From assembly GCA_910576125.1 (NCBI GenBank), contig CAJTHM010000003.1, positions 1 through 64,000 of the forward strand: a DNA stretch of 64,000 nt, given 5' to 3'. This document shows positions 51,885 to 60,080 of the stretch, piece after piece; position 1 is the stretch's first letter; every line of letters begins with the position of its first letter. The notes under the pieces are model-generated. The model saw only the letters and a list, made by a program, of their open reading frames with translations, ran no database searches and was not told the DNA's origin. The translations under genes and the position numbers were made by a program. Source of the DNA: Lachnospiraceae bacterium (GTDB lineage: Bacteria > Bacillota > Clostridia > Lachnospirales > Lachnospiraceae).

Positions 51885-52649
51885 TCAGCCAGAAGGGAGG
51901 CAACTGTGGAAATCGTCCATATGATAAAGTCCGTTTGCCTGTTTTGCCGTCCATAGGGACACTTCAATGGCACCATCGGCAAAAGGTTCTCTCGATGCCG
52001 CCTGATGTCGGAATGTAACGACTTCGTCCCTGCAATTAGCGAAAATGACCTCATGCTCTCCGAATATGGTTCCGCCCCGTATGCTGCAGATATTCACTTT
52101 TTCGCTGCTTATTTTTTGGTTGGCATCTAAAAGAGCGCTTTTTATCATAAGCGCAGTTCCGCTGGGGGCATCTTTTTTCTGGTTGTGATGATGCTCTACT
52201 ATCTGGATATCTGTGTCTAAGCTAATTTTCTTTGCATACCATTTCAGGGTCTCGATGAAATCATGCAATGCGACACTGAAGTTCCCGGCCATGAAAACCG
52301 GGATTTTGGCGGCCAGTTGGCTGATTTTTTCCATGTCTTCAGGAGAGAATGCCGTGGTAGCTATGACAAGAGCCTTTCCCATTTTTTCATATTTGGAGTA
52401 GCTGTCTTTCCTGAAAGATTCGGCATTCGTACAATCAATGAAGAGGTCGCAGTCCGTTGCGGCTTCTATCTCATCGATGACCGGCAGATTAGATTCACCT
52501 CCCGCAAGCGCTGATGCCGTCTGGCCCACAAATGGGTTTCCCTTTCTGGCAATGGCATGGCTTATAACGATGTCATTTCTGCGGAGCCCATTTTTCAGAA
52601 TGGCCCGGCCCAGGTTTCCGGTACATCCCACGATTGCTATTCGTATCAT
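51885..52649 (-). CDS. dapB: 4-hydroxy-tetrahydrodipicolinate reductase (DapB-like)
   Basis: 254-residue reductase of lysine and diaminopimelate synthesis. The NAD(P)-binding loop is IRIAIVGCTGNLGRAI, followed by DCTNAESF and FMAGNFSVALHDF. The substrate site is EHHHNQKKDAPSGTA, containing the catalytic His pair and Lys. The C-terminus is RHQAASREPFADGAIEVSLW. Length is normal. It is AT-richer than most neighbours and stands alone rather than with dapA, so it may be a second, transferred copy. The two-component gene starts 57 nt downstream. Confidence 0.88.
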   Translation of the reverse strand: MIRIAIVGCTGNLGRAILKNGLRRNDIVISHAIARKGNPFVGQTASALAGGESNLPVIDEIEAATDCDLFIDCTNAESFRKDSYSKYEKMGKALVIATTAFSPEDMEKISQLAAKIPVFMAGNFSVALHDFIETLKWYAKKISLDTDIQIVEHHHNQKKDAPSGTALMIKSALLDANQKISSEKVNICSIRGGTIFGEHEVIFANCRDEVVTFRHQAASREPFADGAIEVSLWTAKQANGLYHMDDFHSCLPSG

Positions 52650-52824
52650 TGCGTTAGGAATTGTCGGAAAATAACTGCTGCAATTGCTTCAGGCAAAAGC
52701 CCGGAAATACAATAAAAATTGCCATAAACTTGCAGCAGTTATTTGTAGACACTTCCTTACCCCTTTCGTTATGGCAGTCTTTGTCTGAACCGCTGCATCT
52801 TGCGTTAGCTGCGTTTTCGGTATT

Positions 52825-52927
52825 TATGCTACATAACGCCAGAATTTACCATACTGCATTGATTAATCGCATATAGCTGGCGTTATGCAGTCAGGTTGCT
52901 CGGAAATTTAAACTGTTAAGCAGTATA
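52825..52927 (+). repeat. MITE-like element, type B copy 3 (103 bp)
   Basis: TATGCTACATAACGCC at the left end (two changes from consensus) and TGTTAAGCAGTATA at the right. The internal GGCGTTATGCAG arm is intact. It lies upstream of dapB, between it and a MATE gene. Confidence 0.8.
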
Positions 52928-52970
52928 CATTATATCACTGTGGCATGGGTTTTTCTACCGTTTTCAGAAA

Positions 52971-54314
52971 TCATCCCTTTTCCCCATTCCCCAGCTTCCG
53001 GTATTCTCTGCGGTAGAAGAAGACGGACAGCCCCATGGCGATGCTCCAGCCGATGGGCCAGGCGCTCCAGATGCCCAGGGAGGACTGGGTCCAGCCCGAG
53101 AGCACAAAGGCCAGGGCCACCCGCAGCACCAGGTCCGTGAAGGTGGCGGCCATGAACTGGCGCATGGCGCTGACGCCCCGCAGTATCCCGTCCGTCACCA
53201 GCTTGGCGGACACCACGAAATAGAAAGGGGACAGGATCCACAGGAACTGCCTGCCGGTCAGCAGCGCCGCGGCGGAATCCCTTTCCATGAACAGAAGGAG
53301 CAGGTATCTTCCGAAGAAGATGTACAGGATGCAGAAAGGGACGCACAGGCACCAGACCATTTTGATCCCGGCCCGGAAGCATTCCCGGATGCGCCCGTAT
53401 TTGCGGGCGCCCAGGTTCTGGGCCGAGAAATTGGAGATGCCGTTGCCGATGGTGGTGAAGGAGGTGATGACCATGTTGTTCAGCTTCACCGCGGCAGAGT
53501 ACCCCGCCATGACAGAGGGGCCGAAGCCGTTGATGACGCTCTGGATCAGGATGTTTCCCACGGAGATGAAGCTCTGCTGCAGGATGCTGGGGATGGCAAT
53601 CACCAGGATTTTTTTCAGAAGCCCGCCGTCGAACAGGGGTGTCTTTTCCTGGACGGGGATTTTCCGGAGTCTGATCCATATGGCCAGGACGGCCAGGACG
53701 CAGCTGATTCCCTGGCATAAAAAGGTGGCCCAGGCCACGCCGGCCACTCCCATGTCAAAGGCTTTTACGAACAGGATGTCCACCGCGATGTTGGAGGTGG
53801 AAGACACCGCCAGGAAATAGAAGGGCGTTCTGGAGTCCCCCAGGGCGGAGAAGATGCCGGTGGAGATATTGTAGAAGAAGACAAAGGGCAGTCCCCATAT
53901 GTAAATGTCCAGGTAAAGCCTGGAGTCCGCGAACACCTCCCCGGGCGTGCGGATCAGATGCAGCAGCGGGCCGCACCCGAAGATGCCGGCAAGCATCAGC
54001 ACGGCGCAGAGCATGGCGCTGAAAAGGCATGCCGTGGACACGGCGGTCTTCAGTCTGCCGTAGTCTTTCGCGCCGAAGAGCTGGGAGACGACGACGGAGC
54101 ATCCCATGTTGCAGCCGAATGCGAAGGCGATGAAGATTAACGTAATTTCGTAACTGTTCCCCACGGCTGCCAGGGCGTTCTCGCCGATGAACTTGCCCGC
54201 CACCAGGCTGTCCGCGATATTGTAGAGCTGTTGGAAGAGGATGCTGCCGAACAGGGGCAGGCAGAACTTCCACAATACTTTTTCCGGTTTTCCTACTGTC
54301 AAATCCTGATTCAT
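52971..54314 (-). CDS. MATE family efflux transporter (DinF/NorM-like)
   Basis: 447-residue MATE exporter. The first helix pattern LWKFCLPLFGSILFQQLYNI opens the N-terminal bundle, and the second bundle starts near LKKILVIAIPSILQQSFISV. Twelve membrane segments. The start at 54314 is chosen because homology begins there; longer readings to 54494 run into the promoter region of the divergent LysR gene. AAAGGACATGATATC precedes it. Divergent from the LysR gene, which may regulate it. Confidence 0.9.
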   Translation of the reverse strand: MNQDLTVGKPEKVLWKFCLPLFGSILFQQLYNIADSLVAGKFIGENALAAVGNSYEITLIFIAFAFGCNMGCSVVVSQLFGAKDYGRLKTAVSTACLFSAMLCAVLMLAGIFGCGPLLHLIRTPGEVFADSRLYLDIYIWGLPFVFFYNISTGIFSALGDSRTPFYFLAVSSTSNIAVDILFVKAFDMGVAGVAWATFLCQGISCVLAVLAIWIRLRKIPVQEKTPLFDGGLLKKILVIAIPSILQQSFISVGNILIQSVINGFGPSVMAGYSAAVKLNNMVITSFTTIGNGISNFSAQNLGARKYGRIRECFRAGIKMVWCLCVPFCILYIFFGRYLLLLFMERDSAAALLTGRQFLWILSPFYFVVSAKLVTDGILRGVSAMRQFMAATFTDLVLRVALAFVLSGWTQSSLGIWSAWPIGWSIAMGLSVFFYRREYRKLGNGEKG

Positions 54315-54448
54315 GATATCATGTCCTTTCTCTGGATGCTGGACGCGTCTGCGTTTTCTGGGGTTTACATCTTTCCCATGCTGTATTATAATACGGTTCA
54401 TAGAATATGAAAAATATATATTATATATCATAGGGATACAGAAAAGAT

Positions 54449-55345
54449 ATGGATATCGATTTTGAGTATTATAAGATATTTTATTTCGTTGCAAAGTATG
54501 GGAACATCACGAAAGCGGCCACCGCGTTAGGCAGCAACCAGCCCAATGTGACGCGGATCATGAAGCTGCTGGAATCCCAGCTGAACTGCAGGCTGTTCGT
54601 CCGGGAGGCCAGGGGCATCAGCCTGACGGAGGAGGGGGAGCTGCTCTATTCCCATGTGGAGATCGCGTACAGGCATCTGCTGAACGCCCAGGAGGAGATC
54701 AGCAGGCAGGACGCCCACAGGGGCGGCACGGTGGAAATCGGGGCCACGGACACGGCGCTGCATCTGTTTCTGCTGAATGCGCTGCGGGGCTTCAAGCTGG
54801 AATACCCCGCCATCCGGATCAAGATCCACAACCATACCACTTTGGAGACGGTGAAGTACCTTGTCAGCGGGAAACTGGACTTTGCCATGATCACCACGCC
54901 TTTCGAAGTGCCGAAGACGTTTTCCCGTGTGAATATACTTGATTTTTGGGAGATTCTGGCCGGGGGCACCCAGTATAGGGACCTATGTCAGACCCCCCTG
55001 GAATTGAAAGATGTGAAGAAGTATCCTTGGATCGGCCTGGGCCGGGGGAGCGCCACTTACCAGCTGTACAAGGATTTTTTCATAGCCCATGGGATAGATT
55101 TGGAACCGGACATGGAGGTGACCACCTCGGATTTGATGCTGCCGCTGATTGAGAGCAATCTGGGGATAGGCTTCGTGCCGGAGAAGCTGGCTTTGCCCGC
55201 CCTGGAAGAGGGGAAGCTGGTGCGGATTCCTCTCAACTGCGAAGTCCCCAGGCGCTCCATACAGATTGTGCTGGACAAAGGCCGGGGCAGAGGGCTGGCG
55301 GCGGACACTTTCTATAAATATCTGATAGACCGGGTGCGGAAGTGA
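54449..55345 (+). CDS. LysR family transcriptional regulator
   Basis: 298-residue regulator. The winged HTH (about residues 5-65) contains YKIFYFVAKYGNITKAATAL and RLFVREARGISLTEEG. The effector-binding domain (about 90-290) has two alternating lobes (VEIGATDTALHLFLLNAL, LVSGKLDFAMITTPF, GFVPEKLALPALEEG). It is divergent from a MATE exporter, a common regulator-target layout. Inducer unknown. Confidence 0.92.
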   Translation: MDIDFEYYKIFYFVAKYGNITKAATALGSNQPNVTRIMKLLESQLNCRLFVREARGISLTEEGELLYSHVEIAYRHLLNAQEEISRQDAHRGGTVEIGATDTALHLFLLNALRGFKLEYPAIRIKIHNHTTLETVKYLVSGKLDFAMITTPFEVPKTFSRVNILDFWEILAGGTQYRDLCQTPLELKDVKKYPWIGLGRGSATYQLYKDFFIAHGIDLEPDMEVTTSDLMLPLIESNLGIGFVPEKLALPALEEGKLVRIPLNCEVPRRSIQIVLDKGRGRGLAADTFYKYLIDRVRK

Positions 55346-55490
55346 CAGGAGAGAAATCAGGCCTGTGGGCACCGCGGCGGAGCCGGCGGCCGCAGGCATC
55401 AAAATGGCGATGGAGGCGGGCCGCCTGCTCTTCGGTGAGGCGGCTCTTGCCGCAGAAAGAGGCCACCAGGTCAGGGACGGAGGGCTTCGT
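55346..55490 (-). pseudogene. BlaI/MecI-type repressor, C-terminal remnant
   Basis: Minus-strand open stretch with SVPDLVASFCGKSRLTEEQA, which matches the C-terminal helix of BlaI/MecI/CopY-type repressors. It has no start and no HTH. It sits between the LysR gene and the next minus-strand gene. Confidence 0.45.
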
Positions 55491-55513
55491 TGTTCTTCAG
55501 TCTCATGGTGGTC

Positions 55514-56044
55514 CTACCTTTTCCACTTTTCCTGTTTATGCCCGGCTTCCTCCAGACGGCTGCGCATGGTCTCCAGGAAGTCCAGGAAAGCTTCCCGTTC
55601 CTGTGCCTGGACTGTGTCGGGGATGCCGTACATGGTCTTGCTGCCGGTGTCGCCGATGTCCAGAATCTCGCCGAAAGAGCCGTATCCCTTGCGGTATTGC
55701 AGGCAGGCCTGTGTGTACTTTGGCTCATAGGACACGCTGGTTATGGCTTCCATATCCAGGAACACGGCTTCGCTGTGCTGGGTCAGGTCCCGGTCGATCT
55801 GCACCAGCACGACCTGGCCGTCGGCGGGCCGATAACCCAGGATATAATGGTAGAAAGTGGTGGTATTCGTGTCGTATACAAAGCCGCGTTGGAATTTCGA
55901 TGCGGTCTCCGTGGCGTGGAGGATGGTATAGCTGCCGCCCTCGGGGACTGCCTCGTCGAACATTTTGCGCATGAGCGCTTTCTTTTTCTCGCATTCTGCG
56001 GTGTCATATACCAGTTCTTTTGTCTTTTTGGAAAATAAGCCCAT
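55514..56044 (-). CDS. hypothetical cytoplasmic protein
   Basis: 176-residue soluble protein with a short basic N-terminus (MGLFSKKTKELVYDT) and a beta-rich middle (YTILHATETASKFQRGFVYD, GQVVLVQIDRDLTQ). No signal peptide or known motif. AAGGAGGCTCCCCGAAT precedes the start at 56044. It may be related to small Lachnospiraceae proteins of unknown function. It has its own ribosome site and is probably real. Confidence 0.65.
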   Translation of the reverse strand: MGLFSKKTKELVYDTAECEKKKALMRKMFDEAVPEGGSYTILHATETASKFQRGFVYDTNTTTFYHYILGYRPADGQVVLVQIDRDLTQHSEAVFLDMEAITSVSYEPKYTQACLQYRKGYGSFGEILDIGDTGSKTMYGIPDTVQAQEREAFLDFLETMRSRLEEAGHKQEKWKR

Positions 56045-56645
56045 ATTCGGGGAGCCTCCTTGTCTGTTATTTTTCAATGGGAATTGTCGGAAAGACACTT
56101 CCTTGGCCATAGTATACGCCTGCTTTGGCGGGAGTGTCAATATGCAAATATATTTATAATAGTTATGAAAAGGTAAATATATTTAAAAAGGCAGCAGTCC
56201 GAACGGCTGCCCCAATTTTAAGTATGAGAAGAAGATGAGATGAACAACAAAAATGCCCCGCATATCTTATGCAACACACATCAGCCCATACATTATCGCA
56301 CATATAAGCAAGCTGATTATACTTACTTTATTTGTTCTATAGTTTGCATTTGCAGTGACAGTGTATTATTCTCAATTCCCTTTATTTCAAATACAATAAC
56401 CGCCATTCCTATCCCTGCACATATTTTGCAGCCATCATCGGCCTTGCCCATTTCCTCTGCTCTGTGCTGACCGTCCCCGGCTTTCGGTAGCTGATATAAG
56501 ATGTGGCACATCCTTGCCAGGGCAGTGACCTCCGCCTGCAAGCAGGACGGGGTGCCGGGCATTTACACCGGCGGAATGCGGTGCTTCGGTTACGGCGAAA
56601 TGGAGTCGTCTGAAACGATGTCCTGAAAATATGTTCTGCTTGCTC
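56045..56645. other. gene-free AT-rich stretch with debris
   Basis: No gene is supported. The minus strand around 56440-56560 encodes TALARMCHILYQLPKAGDGQ in one frame, which hints at a lost coding sequence that I could not identify. The rest is low-complexity AT-rich DNA. Confidence 0.4.
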
Positions 56646-56674
56646 TTGACAGACAGCGTATATGCTGTTATAAA
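56646..56674 (+). promoter_or_regulatory. promoter with palindromic spacer, MATE/ABC exporter operon
   Basis: TTGACA, a 17-nt spacer and TATAAA. The spacer contains the inverted repeat ACAGC-GTATAT-GCTGT (56653-56668), a likely operator occupying the spacer between -35 and -10. It lies about 220 nt before the MATE start. The regulator is unknown. Confidence 0.6.
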
Positions 56675-56896
56675 TGATTCTAGGGCTGAAGTTGCTCAAT
56701 CATTATCATAGAAAATCAATATTTGCAGACTTTTCTTCCTATATCCACAGTTAGTTTATGACATGCTGCAGACCGCCGGAATTTACAGTAGGAAAATGGG
56801 CAAAGGTATCCTGCCGACGGTCAGCAGTGGGGATACACGGCGAGTATTACCAGTGCGTAGTACAAATCGGTCCTGCAATAACCGGAGGGATGATTT

Positions 56897-58273
56897 ATGC
56901 ACATATTACATACTGGCAGCCATGGGCACCGTTCTGCCGGGACGAAGGACATGACACAGGGCAATCCCTACTCCCTGATGGTGGGTTTTGCGCTGCCCAT
57001 ATTGTTAAGCCAGATTTTCCAGCAGCTGTACAACACGGCGGATGCCTTTATCGTGGGAAAGTGCCTGGGGACTAACGCCCTGGCGGCTGTCACCTCCTCC
57101 GGCACGCTGATTTTCCTGATGATCAGCTTCGTCATGGGTACGGCCATGGGGGCGGGGGTGGTCATCTCCAGGTATTTCGGCGCGGGAAAGGAAGAGGAGG
57201 TCTCCCGGGCCATCCACACGGTGCTGGCCTTCGGCATCGTAAGCGGAGTCGTTCTGACTATCGTGGGCGTGGCCCTGACCCCCACCTTCCTGGCCTGGAT
57301 GCAGACGGATCCGGAGGTGATGCCTGAGGCGGTGGAGTATTTCCGCTATTACTTCCTGGGCTCCCTGGCGATGGTGATGTACAATATCTGCCGCAGCGTC
57401 ATCAACGCCCTGGGGGACAGCCGCAGGCCGCTGTATTACCTGATTTTTTCCTCGCTGCTGAACATTTTCCTGGATTGGCTGTTCCTGGCGGTGTTCCACT
57501 GGGGTGTCTGGTCGGCGGCGGTGGCCACGGTGCTGTCCCAGACGGGGAGCGTGGTGCTGTGCATGGCCTATCTGCTGCGGAAGGGCAATATCTTCACGGT
57601 GGAGCTGCGGAAGATCCGGTTCCACCGGGACATGTTCTCGGAGATCGTCCGCTACGGACTGCCCTCCGGGGTGCAGAACTCCGTGATCGCCTTCGCCAAT
57701 GTCATCGTCCAGTCCCAGATTAATTCCTTCGGCAAGCTGGCCATGGCGGCCTACGGCACCCACGCCAAGATAGAGGGTTTCGCCTTTCTGCCCATCACCA
57801 GCTTCAACATGGCCAGCACCACCTTCATCAGCCAGAATCTGGGGGCGAGGCAGTACGACCGGGCGAAGAAAGGTGCGCGGTTCAGCATCCTTGCGGCGAT
57901 GCTCCTTGCGGAACTGATCGGGGTGTGCTGTTTTGCCTTTGCGCCTTACCTGATCGGCTTTTTCGACCAGACCCCCGGGGTGATCGCCTTTGGGGTGCAG
58001 CAGGCCCGGACGGTGGCGCTGTTCTACTGTCTGCTGGCGTTCTCCCATTCGGTGGCGGCTGTCTGCCGGGGAGCGGGCAAGGCCTTTGTGCCCATGTGCG
58101 TCATGCTGTCGGTGTGGTGCGTGATACGTATCCTTTACATCATCCTGGTGATGCGGCTGACCGGGGAGATTGGCTATATTTACTGGGCTTATCCCCTGAC
58201 CTGGGGAATCAGCTCCGTGATTTATCTGATATATTACCTGCGCTCTGACTGGGTGCACGGGTTTGAAGAATGA
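56897..58273 (+). CDS. MATE family efflux transporter
   Basis: 458-residue MATE exporter. NPYSLMVGFALPILLSQIFQQLYNTADAF opens the first bundle; the second starts near FSEIVRYGLPSGVQNSVIAF. Twelve membrane segments. The ATG at 56897 is eight bases after GGAGG; a second ATG at 56951 lies closer to the homology start. The ABC exporter gene begins 25 nt after the stop, so the three genes to 61959 form one operon. Confidence 0.9.
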   Translation: MHILHTGSHGHRSAGTKDMTQGNPYSLMVGFALPILLSQIFQQLYNTADAFIVGKCLGTNALAAVTSSGTLIFLMISFVMGTAMGAGVVISRYFGAGKEEEVSRAIHTVLAFGIVSGVVLTIVGVALTPTFLAWMQTDPEVMPEAVEYFRYYFLGSLAMVMYNICRSVINALGDSRRPLYYLIFSSLLNIFLDWLFLAVFHWGVWSAAVATVLSQTGSVVLCMAYLLRKGNIFTVELRKIRFHRDMFSEIVRYGLPSGVQNSVIAFANVIVQSQINSFGKLAMAAYGTHAKIEGFAFLPITSFNMASTTFISQNLGARQYDRAKKGARFSILAAMLLAELIGVCCFAFAPYLIGFFDQTPGVIAFGVQQARTVALFYCLLAFSHSVAAVCRGAGKAFVPMCVMLSVWCVIRILYIILVMRLTGEIGYIYWAYPLTWGISSVIYLIYYLRSDWVHGFEE

Positions 58274-58298
58274 GGATATCGGAAGAAAGGGAATACAT

Positions 58299-60080
58299 AT
58301 GATTTTCGGAAAACACATTAACAGGTACTATCTAAGGTATGCCGGCTGGCTGATTTTCGGTCTGCTTTCCCTGGTGATGGTAGATTTTCTGCAGCTGGAG
58401 ATTCCCAAGATCTACCGGCTGGTGATTAACGGCATGAACAGCGGCAGCGTCAGCGTGGATGGGGTACAGACCGCGTTCGACATGGATTTCCTGCTGGACG
58501 GTATCTGCATGCCTATGATGAAAATCGTGCTCGCCATGGTGTTCGGGCGCTTCCTGTGGAGGATTTGTTTCTTTGGGGCTGCGGTGCGGCTGGAGGCAGA
58601 TCTGCGGAACCGGATGTTCAACCATGCCAAGGACCTGAGCCGGGAATATTATCAGGTCAATAAAGTGGGAAATCTCATGAGCCTGTTCACCAATGACCTG
58701 GACACCGTGCAGGAGTGTTTCGGCTGGGGCGTGATGATGTTCTTCGATGCGCTGATGCTGGGCGTGCTGGCTATGATAAATATGTGGAAGATGGATTCAG
58801 TGCTGACACTGCTGTCTTTGATTCCCATGGCCTTTCTGCTGGCGGCGGCCACGGTGGTAGGCAGGCAGATGATGAAGAAATGGGATATCCGCCAGGAGGC
58901 TTTTTCCAGGCTTTCCGACTTTTCACAGGAGAGCTTCTCGGGCATTGCGGTAATCAAGGCTTTTGTCAAAGAGGCAAAAGAGCTGATGGCCTTTCAGAAG
59001 CTGAACGAAGAGAATGAGGAGGCCAATATTGACCACACCAAGTCTTCCGTGCTGCTGCGGATCATGGTGATGCTGTTCGTGGAGAGCGTCATCTGCGTGA
59101 TTCTGGGCTATGGCGGCTATCTTGTGTATATGGACAGATTCAATGCGGGACAGCTGGTGGAGTTCATCGGTTATTTCAACGCCGTTATCTGGCCCATCAT
59201 GGCGGTGGCGGAGCTGATCGACATGACATCCCGGGGCAAGGCCTCCCTGGACCGCCTGGGAGAGCTGCTGGACGCGAAAGTCGATGTGGCGGACAGAAGA
59301 GGAGCGAAGGGCATTCAGAATATCCGGGGCGACATAGAGTTTCGGAATCTGACTTTCCGTTACCCGGACGGGGAATACGATGTGCTGAAGAACGTGTCCT
59401 GCAGCATTAAGGCGGGGGAGAACGTAGGTTTGGTAGGAAAGACCGGTTCCGGCAAGACGACGCTGGTGGATTTGATTCTGCGCACCTACAATGTTCCCGA
59501 CGGGACGCTGTTCATTGATGGGCACGACGTGAATGAGGTGAAAATCCGCGATTTGAGGGCTGGCTGCGCCTACGTGCCCCAGGACAACTTCCTGTTCTCC
59601 GATACCATCGAGAACAATATCGCCTTCGGCGTGGAAGAGCACAATACCAGAGCTGTCACCCAGGCGGCAAGGCTGGCGGACGTGCACAGCAATATCAAGG
59701 AGTTCCAGCAGGGTTACAACACCATACTGGGGGAGCGGGGCGTGACAGTGTCCGGAGGCCAGAAGCAGAGGATTTCCATTGCCAGGGCGTTGATGAAAGA
59801 CGCACCTATCCTGATTTTGGATGATTCTGTATCCGCCGTGGATACCAAGACCGAGGCAGCGATCCTGGAGAACCTGCGGGAGGCCAGGCAGGGCAAGACC
59901 ACCATCCTGATTGCCCACAGGGTCACCACCATTGAGAAGATGGATAAGATTCTGTTCGTGGAGGACGGGGAGCTGGTAGCGGCGGGGCCTCATGAGGAGC
60001 TGTATGAGACCTGCCCGGAATACCGGAAGATGGTAGACCTTCAGAAGCTGGAGGAGGAAGGAGATGTCCGCAATGAATGA
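58299..60080 (+). CDS. heterodimeric ABC exporter subunit with degenerate catalytic site
   Basis: 593-residue half-transporter: six membrane segments in residues 1-310, then a nucleotide-binding domain. Walker A is GLVGKTGSGKTTL, the signature is VSGGQKQRI, and Walker B is ILILDDSVSAVD, where the catalytic Glu after the Asp is replaced by Asp (LDD instead of LDE). This is the mark of the degenerate half of heterodimers such as LmrCD or BmrCD. The start at 58299 follows GAAAGGG. The gene overlaps the next subunit by 17 nt. Confidence 0.92.
   Translation: MIFGKHINRYYLRYAGWLIFGLLSLVMVDFLQLEIPKIYRLVINGMNSGSVSVDGVQTAFDMDFLLDGICMPMMKIVLAMVFGRFLWRICFFGAAVRLEADLRNRMFNHAKDLSREYYQVNKVGNLMSLFTNDLDTVQECFGWGVMMFFDALMLGVLAMINMWKMDSVLTLLSLIPMAFLLAAATVVGRQMMKKWDIRQEAFSRLSDFSQESFSGIAVIKAFVKEAKELMAFQKLNEENEEANIDHTKSSVLLRIMVMLFVESVICVILGYGGYLVYMDRFNAGQLVEFIGYFNAVIWPIMAVAELIDMTSRGKASLDRLGELLDAKVDVADRRGAKGIQNIRGDIEFRNLTFRYPDGEYDVLKNVSCSIKAGENVGLVGKTGSGKTTLVDLILRTYNVPDGTLFIDGHDVNEVKIRDLRAGCAYVPQDNFLFSDTIENNIAFGVEEHNTRAVTQAARLADVHSNIKEFQQGYNTILGERGVTVSGGQKQRISIARALMKDAPILILDDSVSAVDTKTEAAILENLREARQGKTTILIAHRVTTIEKMDKILFVEDGELVAAGPHEELYETCPEYRKMVDLQKLEEEGDVRNE

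Noticed and set aside
56323..56562. 79-residue minus-strand frame with ALARMCHILYQLPKAGDG
   Set aside because: It resembles a mobile-element scrap, but I could not place it in a family and it has no ribosome site.
57005..58318. 437-residue minus-strand frame opposite the second plus-strand exporter operon
   Set aside because: Antisense of the MATE gene; composition rich in His/Gln/Pro.
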